This document shows positions 48,673-58,844 of a stretch of DNA of 64,000 nucleotides, in pieces. Under the pieces are notes generated by a model that was not told the origin of the DNA, searched no databases, and saw only the letters and a list, made by a program, of their open reading frames with translations. Source of the DNA: Saccharum officinarum (lineage: Eukaryota; Streptophyta; Magnoliopsida; Poales; Poaceae); NCBI GenBank assembly GCA_020631735.1, contig CM036215.1:14410346-14474345 (forward strand), read 5' to 3'. A program made the position numbers and the translations under genes. Position 1 is the first letter of the stretch. Every line of letters starts with the position of its first letter.

Positions 48673-48857
48673 CTAGACCTCATAATTTATATGTGTAAGC
48701 TCTTGTTCTAGTTTAGCTTGAGTTGCATTACAACCCATCTCTATATGTCCAAACTTGAAGCACCTTTTGCATTGATACGGACCTCTTTTTCCTGGCTCTC
48801 CACTAGCCTTCATTCTTTGCTTCCTTGGTCTACCAGCTAGCCTCTCTAATGGTGGAG
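48673..48857 (-). pseudogene. C-terminal piece of a MULE (MURA-like) transposase with zinc knuckle
   Basis: The minus strand reads a basic PLERLAGRPRKQRM segment, then CKRCFKFGHIEMGC (a CCHC zinc knuckle), then a stop at 48673-48675. This is the usual C-terminus of Mutator-like transposases. The rest of the gene lies 7.4 kb away at 56235-58640. The intervening SWIM-finger part is missing, so a deletion accompanied or followed the LTR insertion at 48858. Confidence 0.75.
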
Positions 48858-49186
48858 GTACTCCACAAGACTTAACCGACCAAAAAGACGGTCATGCAGC
48901 AGGGTCCGAAACAAACCTAGTCATGAGACGCACCTACAACAGGGGTTCAACAAACCCTGAGTACAAACGTACTCCACAAGACTTAACCGACCAAAAAGGG
49001 GTAGAGTAGACTTAGAAATGCAGGCTCAGGGAATCAAGTTAGGGTTCCAGCGAGATTCAAGGTTCTTTTGCGTAAAAGCTACTAAGAGTGAATCCTTAAA
49101 ATCAATGTTTTATTTCATCGTTAGTTATTACAGAATGTAAGTGATCTTAATCTAGATCAGACAATTCATATCACTTCTTTCTTATT

Positions 49187-50343
49187 GAGTAAAGTGCACC
49201 AGCGGTCCCTAAACTTGCGCTGCTGTGTCATCCCGGTCTCTAAACTCGCAAATCGACCATTTAGGTCCTCAAACTTGTTCATCTGTGTCATCTCGGTCCC
49301 TAAACTTATTCGGCTGTGTCATCCCGGTCCCTAAACTTGCAAATCGACCGTTTAGGTCCTCAAACTTGTTCAGTTGTGTCATCCCGATCCCTAAACTTGG
49401 TTTTTGGTCTCATCTGGGTCCAAACTGGATGATCTAAAAACTTGATATCAAACAATAATTCATAACTTTTTCATATGAACTCAAATGAGGACAAACTTTA
49501 TATCAAAATTGTAGCCCTCGACGCGATCTACAACTTTGTAGTTGAAAAGTTTTTGAATTAAAACTGTTTAGAGTCCCAAAATATTGTTGTATGTTTATAG
49601 ATTTTGAAATTTTAAATTATTAAACAATCTTGGATATTGATATGGTCTATATGAAAGTTATAGTTCTCAATATTATCTACAACTTTGTAGTTGAAAAGTT
49701 TTTTTATTTGAAGGCGTTTAGTATTCTAAAATATTATTGTAAGTTTTTTATTTGAATTTTAAATTTCAAAATCTGTAAACTTACAATAATATTTTAGAAT
49801 ACTAAACGACTTCAAATAAAAAAACTTTTCAACTACAAAGTTGTAGATAATATTGAGAACTACAACTTTCATATAGACCATATTAATATCCAAGATTGTT
49901 TGATAATTTGAAATTTAAAATTTCAAAATCTATAAACATACAACAATATTTTGGGACTCTAAACAGTTTTAATTCAAAAACTTTTCAACTACAAAGTTGT
50001 AGATCGCATCGAGGGCTACAATTTTGATATAAAGTTTGTCCTCATTTGAGTTCATATGAAAAAGTTATGAATTATTGTTTGATATCAAGTTTTTAGATCA
50101 TTCAGTTTGGACCCAGATGAGACCCAAAACCAAGTTTAGGGACCGGGATGACACAACTGAACAAGTTTGAGGACCTAAACGATCGATTTGCAAGTTTAGG
50201 GACCGGGATGACATAGCCGAATAAGTTTAGGGACCGAGATGACACAGATGAATAAGTTTGAGGACCTAAATGGTCGATTTGCGAGTTTAGGGACCGGGAT
50301 GACACAACAACGCAAGTTTAGGGACCGCTGGTGTACTTTACTC
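49187..50343. mobile_element. foldback element with very long terminal inverted repeats and 9-bp TSD (Mutator-like)
   Basis: The 1157-bp element is nearly one long palindrome. The left end GAGTAAAGTGCACCAGCGGT and the right end, inverted, agree but for one base, and the symmetry continues through both arms to a centre near 49765. TTTCTTATT flanks it exactly at 49178-49186 and 50344-50352. A 9-bp duplication points to mobilisation by a Mutator-like transposase. Each arm has subterminal repeats of a 30-35 bp unit (GGTCCCTAAACTTG, TTTAGGTCCTCAAACTTG). It has no coding capacity. Confidence 0.92.
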
Positions 50344-53300
50344 TTTCTTATTCTCTGACCCATGTTCCACTTATTAACTACGATGTAGGTCAGACGATCG
50401 AGTTTCCTTAATCGAGGAGCAACGACGATTAGAATCGATTATACTCAGCTGGAGATCTCTAACCACCTGACATATGTAGGACTCTAACCGACATATATCA
50501 ACCTTCACTCGGATCTTCCAACACGTGACTGAGTCCAGCGCCATTCGAGAGTACAGTACACCTCCAATCCGGCCCTAAGCCATAAGGGTACACACTACTC
50601 TCGTCATCTCTCCACTCCCAGTGCACGGTTGGTCGTTCACATGATAGCATTACCGAGGTCTTAGGCTTATCGGAGCATGTGATCAGTTACAAAGTCTCAA
50701 AACACAAACGGGCCTACAATGGTACAGTTCTTAACCGACACAATCGGAGATACTACATTGGGACTCCTTTCCCGATGCAATTCCACCGACCGATCTCAGA
50801 TTATTATCATCATTCATTCATTCAGTTGTTTAACAACAACCCTTCAAACTTTGCTAAACATTTTCAAAGTTTTCTCATTAAGCAAGGCTAAGCATACTAA
50901 GTATTTTTAAATGAAACAGTAACAAGGATAATATTGAAGTATCAAGTATGGTAATGCAGTAATTAGGTTATCACTCAACTCCTCTTACTGAATGCAATCA
51001 AGCATTAACAAAGTGAAGTAAAGCTTTTTAAAACATATGGAAGGTTTAAATGCATTCGAGGCTTGCCTTGGTCGACGGGGATTTCAGGTTCGGGGTCAGT
51101 TCCACAAATGTCAAATCCCACCTCCACAGACGTTGGCTCTTCTCCAGGGACGGATTCCACTTCGGTACTCTCCTCGTTCACGAGGACTACACGTGACGAC
51201 AACATATGCTTAAGACGATGAAGTACAAAACATGATGCTCGATGGATGCAGGACACGATTACAAAGTTGAGTACAACTTTTCTTCACGGTACCGTTGTAA
51301 ACAATAACACTAATCTAACCCGAAAGTAGAGTTTCATTAGTTTAACTACTACGTTAATGACTTTCGTGAATCACATGAAATAATATCACTTAAGCCCTAA
51401 TAAAACGATTAAGAGAGCTCAAACAATCAATTAAAGGTGCTAAAGAACATTAAGTGTTAATGACCCAAAGTCAACACTCAATCACAAAGTCAAACAACCC
51501 TAAGTCATTAAGCTCTAATTACATGATCAACTAATTAATTAATAAAGCATAAATTAAGTATAAAATCAAAGTTGTCCAATTAAGCTCAAAATTTTAATTT
51601 AGAAAGCTCACATCATAACTAAGTGACAAAAAAAATTCATAATTTTTGGACAACTAAATAAGCCTAGAAAAATTATGGAAAAACCATTTATTAATTAATT
51701 GAGCTAATTAAATAACTTACAAAAAGTAATCAAAATTGACATTTCATATTTTTCCTAAATAATACACAGTACAGAGGTGCTTCACAAAAAATTTTCAATA
51801 TTTTTGGAGTTTTACAAAAATTCCACTGCAATAAACCAAAAACTAATACTATTCACATTTTTGAAAAAGAAGAAACAAAACTTCAACACGGGCCGGCTAA
51901 CCCTTCTCCTCCCTCGCTTGGCCCAGCCAGACGGGCGGCCCAGCCACGTGCGCTCACGCTCGCTCGCTCACGGCCAGCCACGCGCGCTTGCTCGGCCCAG
52001 CAAGGTCAGGCCGGCCCAGCTCGCGCTCTCCCTCTTTCCTCTCACTGACGAGGCGGCCCCGCCTGTCATCCCCTTCTCCCGCCTGCTCTTCTCTCCCTCC
52101 CTCTTCCCGTGGCTCAGCCACAGCGGCACGGTGACCGGCCGGCGACCACGACACCGGTGACACAACCCTGACCAACCAATCTGACCATCACGACCTACAC
52201 CACACCGCGAACACCCTCGGATAATTCACACGACCGCAGATCCCCCGGAGGGAGCCCCATCCTAGCTATGGCGTCACAGTGGCTACAGTGACCGGCGGCA
52301 CGGTAAGCAAAGCCGGTAACGATCAAATTGAATGCATGGGAAGCATTAGCGGCTCACCGCGAGTGTATCTGGGCAACTGGTACGTGCGGAGAGGCGGTGG
52401 AGGTGGCTGGCCACGTGAGGCGGCGCGGTGGCTATGGCTCACCGGAGAAGAAGGAGGCTACGGTGCTGGTACTCCGGGCGAGCTGGGCGGGTGCTAGCAG
52501 GTCTAAGAGATGCGCAGGAGTGAGGCGAGCAGGTTGACACGGTCGCCTTAGCTGGAGGCGGCTCGACGGTCGCAGCAGCGAGCGGCGGAGCTAGGCGGCG
52601 ATGATGGCAAAACAGAGAAGAAGAAAACGAACACGGCGATGCTGGGCTTTATAGTGGTGGTCGAGCAACAATAAGGCGCCACGCGGGCGGTAGCTGGCAA
52701 CTGCGGCGCGCCTAGAAGATGGCCGAAGGCCACGGCGGCTCGTCGGTGCCCATGCCGCGCGCTGCCCGGCCACGATTCGTCGGTGACTGTAGCACCCCCC
52801 CAATTTTTAGATTTCAAACTGTTTTCCCAAATTACTTCCAAAAACATGTAGCAACTTGAAAAATTCCCAAGATATGAAATCTTTAGAATTTCAAGCTCTA
52901 CAAGTTTCATGTTGAAAACTTTTTCAAATTCAGCCTGGATTTTGAAATTTGAATTTGAAATCAAAAGGGGGCATTTTTCTAGAATTTGGTAATTTCAAAA
53001 TTACTTTAAATTTTATATTGAAACTTCAAAAACTTAAAATACCAAAGTTGTACATCTAGCCAAGACCTATAACTTTTCTATTCAAACCATTTTCAAATTT
53101 TGCCTCCATTTTGAAATTTGGGTTTGGGGATGAAAAGGGGTCAAATTTGAAATTTGCTTCTTTTCAAAATTACTCAAAATTTTACACTAAAACTTTGAAA
53201 ACTCAAAACACAAAACTTGTAGCCCTTGAAAAGATCTACAAACTTGCTTTTAAACGTTTTCCCAAATTTTGCTTAGATTTTGAATTATTCAAAAAGGGGT

Positions 53301-54680
53301 AAAATCAGGGTTTTGGATTTTAGAGTTTTCGGAAGAATTTCAAATTGAAACTTGTTGCTATTTAATTGGTGAGTATTTAGTGATCACGCCATCATCCAAG
53401 GGCATCATTGAGTCAAGCATCAAATGTTTGACCAAATGCCACCCTTGGTTGACCAGGTTGACTTCGGAAAATCTTTTAATAATTCCTCAAATTTGAATCC
53501 AAATTCGAATCTAAAAAACTCGCAACAAGTTTTTTGATTCCAAATTCAAACTTAAACTTGAAGCTTCATTTTAAGAGTTGGACTTGAGCTCATACCCTAC
53601 ACTTGACACTAGTGTATAACATAGTCATACACCTCAAATTACGTAGGGCACAAACTAAGTATTTGCGATGACATTCGAATTCAGGGTTTTTGGATCCGAG
53701 TCACACATCACAAAAGCACAATCAATCTACGAAATGTAAAGTTATTTTAGTTGATGCCCATCATGGTTAACTTAATCATGAATGCTTTGCGATGCATATG
53801 ATGACATGACAAACTTTTAGTTACTATAACACCAGGGGTGTTTGAAAGGTCCTTGTTTGGTTTTGGTAATTGAGTGACAACTTAGGTGGACTAATATGTG
53901 GTTATGTGAGATACACAAGAGATTAGTCCACATGTGATGATGTTATGAAGGAGCCTAATGCACATGAGACATGACATGGAGTCATGTGACCAAGGTGGAG
54001 AAGATCAAGATGAGGCTTGGCTTGATGGACCGGTTGCTAGGGTGAAGGGCAAGTTGTGTGATGGCTTGGCGCCGAAGGACCAAGGCAACGGTGAAGAGCA
54101 AGTGAGGTCAAGATCGATGAACCAATACGGTCACGTGATGATATGAAGTGGATCATATCATCTGGTGATTGGTTGGTGCATGTGTTGCATCAACATCGGA
54201 GGAGATGGAATGGAATGCACAAGGCAAAGGTATAACCTAGGGCATTTCCACTTCACCGGTCATAGGTGTGTAGAGAAGTTTATGACCGGGTTTAGGATAG
54301 ATGGCCGTACTATTAAGAGGGGCAAACTTGCTTGCATATCGGTCATCTAGTGCCACTCGTGTGATCTAACTATGCATCGTTGCTAGGATCGAGTGGCGTG
54401 GTAAGTTGAGTGGTTAACTCCTTCGGTAAAACGATTATGAAAATGTTAACACACGTGCACAAAGTGGTGAACACTTGTTGGTGTTGGCACATTTACGAAG
54501 GCGATGAAGTTTGAACGGTAGAGAGGGTTTGGGTTCCTCTCTCCCTCCCGCCGAGCTTGCGAGGCGGGATTCGGCGCTTTTTGGGGAAGTGAAACGCCTA
54601 TTTTCCACTACGCCGGAAGTCGGAAAAGAAACGAAGGTCACAGAGGTGACTGGACGCTGCACCGGACGCGGTCATGGTAT

Positions 54681-54698
54681 GACCGGACGCGTCCGGTC
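54681..54698. repeat. perfect 18-bp CpG palindrome, most complete of a cluster
   Basis: GACCGGACGCGTCCGGTC is its own reverse complement. Variants recur to about 55100 in the upstream half of the LTR, before the TATA box at 55151, where enhancer-like repeats would act. Confidence 0.7.
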
Positions 54699-55150
54699 AG
54701 TACAGCGCAGGCGCGGGTGCTAGGGTTTGCAACCGGCGCGTCCGGTCACTCGCGGGACCGGCGCGTCCGGTCAGGTGTCCAGAGGAAGCTGAGTATGATC
54801 GGACGCGAGGCGCGTCCGGTCACACATGATCGGACGCGTCCGATCGTTGAAGGAGCTTACTGGACTCTAACCGGACGCGGGCACTGTCGCGTCCGGTCGT
54901 TCGAAGCGGAGCGTCCGGTCTTTTGATGGGCGCGTCCGGTCGTTGCCTGGGGCGCGTCCGGTCGTTGGTTTGACCGTTGGGGTCAGTGACCGTTGGAGGA
55001 TCTAACGGTCGCATTTGAATTTTGAGGGACACGTGGACGTCGCAGGGCAACCGGACGCGGTTGAGCGCGTCCGGTCAGTTACGACCGGCGCGTCCGGTCG
55101 TCTCGAAAAGGACCCAGTGAAGGGGTAACGGCTCTATTTGACCGTGGGGT

Positions 55151-55160
55151 TATAAATAGA
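55151..55160 (+). promoter_or_regulatory. TATA box of the copia solo LTR
   Basis: TATAAATAGA follows the palindrome cluster. The same TATAAATA sits at the equivalent place in the split copia LTR (35303-35310). Confidence 0.6.
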
Positions 55161-56234
55161 TGCCTTGGCCGGCCATGGTCGGTAGCTGAGCACACTATAG
55201 TCTTTGTGACTTGTGTGGTAGTGCTTGGGAGCCATCTAACTCACTCATGCTTGATAGTGTACATCGGATCGAGTGAGAGAGCGATTCTAGTGCGTTGCTT
55301 TGAGAGATTGCATCGTGTGGCACTAGGTGATCGTGTTGCAAGCCGGTGGTGCTTGTTACTCTTGGAGGTTGCCACCTCCTAGACGGCTTGGTGGCTTGTG
55401 GCTCCGTCGAAGCTCGCAAGAAGATTGTGCGAGGCTCCGGAGAAGCTTTGTGAGGGGGATTGTGCTCACCCCGCGGGGATCGCGAAGAGCAACTCTAGTT
55501 GAGCGTGTCATTGAGCTACCACACTTTATGGTAGGTTCTTGCGGTGCCTTTTGAGAGGCTCGGTGTGTGACCGATTAGCCGCCGAACCACGAAGTGTTGG
55601 TCGACACAACGGGGACTAGCTTGGTGGCAACCAAGTGAACCTCGGGAGAAAATCACCGTGTCAACATTGTCTACTCTTCTCGGTGGTTTGCTTTCGTGCA
55701 ACACAAGCTTGTATTTACTTTCATAATACTTGTGCTAGTGTAGTTGCTCTTGTTCTAGTTGTGCTTGTGTAGCTTGCTAGTTGTCTTCTTGCTTGTGTAG
55801 CTAGAAGCTTCCCTTTGCGTGACTAATTTGGTTTGTGTAACCTTGTTAGTCACATTGCTTAGTTTGTGTAGCTAAGTGTTTTGCGCTCTCTAATTTGGCA
55901 TTAGTTGCCTTGTTATTGAGCTTTGCTAGCAAGCTTAAGCTTTGTGCTTTTGCTTCACTAGTTGTGTAGGAGCTCCCTCGTTTGGCAAAGTACTAGTGCA
56001 TAGGTTTGTGTGACCTTGCTCTAGAATTGATTAGGTGAGCTCTTGGTAAGCTTAGCACCTTAGTTGCTTAATTAGGATCTTTGCAAGGTGCTAGAGAACT
56101 TAGATAGAGGGGTGTAGTCTTGGCTAGACCGATAAGTTTAATTCCGCATTTATTTTGGTTAGCCTACGCGTTTAAGTTTTAGAAAGGACTATTCACCCCC
56201 CTCTAGTCCGCCATCTCGACCCTTCAGTGTTACA

Positions 56235-58640
56235 ATAATGAACCACTTTTACAAAAATCATAGTGCAGCCCTTGACTCTTCATGTTCAGTTCATATATCA
56301 CACTTGGGAGGATACGACCCTCAAGTCTCTTGGCTATCTCTTGTCGGGTGAAAATCTTCTCCATGATCTTCTCTCTTATCTTATCCATCAGATCAACAAC
56401 TAGAAGGTCTTTATAATCTTTAATCCAATTGTTGAAGCATTCAGAGATGTTGTTAACATAATCAACCTTGCATTCTTTGGAAAATTTAGATTTGCTCCAT
56501 ATATGTTTATGATGATTGTTTAACCAAAGGATTACTTTAGGACTAGCAGCTACAATTTTCTCCATTAAATAGTCATGCCTCCGAGCTGTGCATGCCCATG
56601 CACAAGGCCACATAAACTTTAGGACATCACCCTTAAACTTCTTCCTGAAATTAGCCATAAGGTGTCTAAAACATTCCCGGTGCTCAACTTCCCCTTTGAA
56701 TGCTTTTTGGACACCATATGCTAACCCCTCACAAGCATCACTATGTATTGTCAACCCAGGTAGAGTCCTGATAGCCCTTTTCAAATTAGCCATGAACCAA
56801 GCTCAATTTGCATTTGTTTCTTTGAAGAAAATGCCATATGCAACTGGATACATCCAGTTGTGTCATCAATTGCAGTTGCTGCAGCCAATTGACCTTTGTA
56901 CTTTCCAGTGAGGTGAGTGGAATCAACACCAAGATATGGTCTACACCCAGCCAAAAAGCCATCTACACATGCTCTAATGCACACAAACATCCTAGAAAAA
57001 TGCATTTTCCCTTTGATCTTCTTGCAATCAATCTCAACAATGCTTCCTGTGCAGGATTCTTCTACTGCTGCCTTGAATCTCCATAGCATTGTGAAGCTCT
57101 CCTCCCAAGTACCATGAAGATCATTCATTGCTGACTTCTTCGCTGACCAGACTTTCTAGTATGACAATTCAATGTTGTACTATTTCTCCAACCTTCTCTC
57201 TAACTTTTTTGCACTAAGAGTGGGATCCTCCTTGACAATATCTTTAGATCTATGAGATAGCCAATTTATAGTGGCCTCCCACCCCTTCACAGTGGCTGAG
57301 CTAGAACAAGTATGACCATTTGAAAGTGTTACCACCTGCAAATAAGTGTGACCATAAATTTACACGAATAGTGGAATACACATAGAAGGTACAAGGACAA
57401 GAATAACTGTTCTAGAATATAGAATAGTATGAGTATATAAATAAGGTAGACGTAAAACCATGAATGTGTTGCCACCATGTAGTTTCTTTGCATATATTTT
57501 GCACTCGCATTCAGGATCTTTGCACCTTGCCCTATATCAGCCTCTATCACTATGCTCAACCTTAGTCTCAAACTCATTTTTTATGGCATATGTCCTAATT
57601 GTTTCAAGAAAATCATCCTTGTCTTCAAATATGTCTCCCTCCTTGATTACTAGATTCTCTTTGTCATATGAGGTGTGAGGTTATCATCTAACAAACCAAC
57701 CTCGTCATCAGGAACACTTTCAGCATTGAAGTCTAGAATAGGCCTTGCCCTCTTTCTTTTCTGCACCTCCACTGGTTGCACATTCTTCACTGGTTCCACA
57801 AATTTAAAATATCTCCACTCTTCATTTGCTCCTGTTGGCTCATCTCCTCCAGGATCACACCCACTGGTCATAAAGTGTTCACTTTCTTCTTCTTTGGTGG
57901 TTGTTGGACCTACAGTTGTCTGACCATATTCAAGTACTTCTCTCCATTCTAGCACCTTGTCCATATCAGCAAGCATCTCCTCTTCTCTATTTTCCACAGC
58001 CACCTCCTTAACCATCACATCAGCTGCCACATGAATCTCCTTGCCCACCACATTCACTGCAGAAAGATTTTCCTCACCTGCCACATGCATCATCTCCTCC
58101 CCTTCATCACGTGTACCAACTATCATGAACAACTTCACCAGATCAGATGATCTTAGCAGGTCAAGAAGCTAAGCATCTGAGTCCAATTTTTGCTGCATAT
58201 AACCTTTTTCAAGAACCCAGAAAGTGGCCTTTTGGTTGCTGCCCCATTTGAAATATGGATCCATATCTTTCTCCAGGTCAGTGAGTGCATATTCTTCTGG
58301 ATTTGCAAACTAGTTTACAGTCCTGCCTCGATTGTACACCTTTTTACCATCTTGAACAGTGAAGTACGAGTTGACAGTAATCTCTAATTTGCATACATTC
58401 TTTGGATTGTTCCTGTAATAGAATGCACACACATGCATATTGAATGGATAGAACAAATATAAGGACACATCAACAATGACGTTAGGTCCCATTTATTCAC
58501 TTCACATAGCACTAGTCCCATTTGTTCACTTCACAGCCATCTGCTCATACTCATATACACATACAGTACTAAAATTGAAAGAATTTAGAGATGGTTAGAG
58601 GAGATTACCCATCCAAAACCCCAGTAGGATCCATCTCGGC
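56235..58640 (-). pseudogene. Mutator-like (MULE) transposase, N-terminal and catalytic part, broken
   Basis: The minus strand reads an N-terminal part (about 58490-57650) with FANPEEYALTDLEKD and an acidic region, then a MuDR-type DNA-binding region near 57600. The catalytic domain is in two open stretches. 57128-56781 has LGVDSTHLTGKYKG (first Asp). 56793-56235 has IHSDACEGL (second Asp), CFRHLMANFRKKFKG, and ECFNNWIKD with the presumed Glu. Stops and frame changes occur at about 58318, 58171, 57650, in 57130-57330, and near 56790. The gene is cut at 56234 by LTR copy A and its C-terminus is at 48673-48857. It once moved the element by cut and paste; it is now dead. Confidence 0.8.
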
Positions 58641-58844
58641 CCAAGCCCCCCTTAATTTGAAAACCAATCATCACTACAGGATCCCCAAATACTAGGGTTA
58701 GGGCCATGAACTCGCAACGGAAAGGGAGAGGGGAAATGGAAGGCGCACACCATGTAGGAGAGGTCGGAGGAGCTGGCGCCGTCGGGGAAGATGGGGAGAT
58801 GCGCCACCGGGAAGGTCCGCCGGTCTCGCGGCTGCATGCGTGAG

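Larger units (their letters stand above)
53843..56226 (+). mobile_element. complete solo LTR of a SIRE/Maximus-type copia element
   Basis: The 2384-bp LTR starts TGAAAGGTCCTTGTTTGG and ends GACCCTTCA, with perfect 5-bp duplications GTGTT at 53838-53842 and 56227-56231. A TATA box TATAAATAGA is at 55151-55160. Between 54660 and 55100 the motif GTCCGGTC occurs about ten times, often as the palindrome GACCGGACGCGTCCGGTC or a close form. The start is the well-known start of grass SIRE/Maximus LTRs. No internal region is left, so recombination between the two LTRs removed it. It lies 3 bp from the end of the host LTR. Confidence 0.92.
48858..56234 (-). mobile_element. truncated long gypsy-type LTR (copy A) inserted in the MULE, carrying two nested insertions
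   Basis: On the minus strand it starts TGTAACACCCCTGG; the last three bases, ACA at 56232-56234, are cut off from the rest by the copia solo LTR. It is collinear with the solo LTR at 58845-63299: a GTACTCC-CAAGACTTA segment, a GAGAGTACAGTA segment, a GC-rich leader (51890-52790) and a C-rich AATTTT junction near 52795. The far end of the LTR is missing: collinearity begins only at about 48858, where the MULE C-terminus abuts. A 31-bp direct repeat (48858-48888 and 48969-48999) marks local rearrangement. The true LTR length here is 49187-50343 and 53843-56226 shorter. Confidence 0.75.

Noticed and set aside
49225..50305. Two Ser/Leu-rich ORFs facing each other
   Set aside because: They are the inverted arms of the foldback element; the repeats in the peptide reflect subterminal DNA repeats.
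51777..52964. Gene-like ORFs in the GC-rich block of LTR copy A
   Set aside because: The same kind of block occurs in LTR copy B at 61183-62185 with different frames; LTR leader rather than gene.
54435..55050. Short ORFs in the palindrome-rich part of the copia LTR
   Set aside because: They translate the CCGGACGCG repeats in several frames; no conserved protein.
54661..55100. CRISPR-like array of regularly repeated palindromes
   Set aside because: Spacing is irregular, spacers are not of uniform length, and the context is a plant LTR.
57329..57678. Small ORFs in the gap of the MULE gene
   Set aside because: They sit in a probable intron or decayed linker between the N-terminal and catalytic parts.
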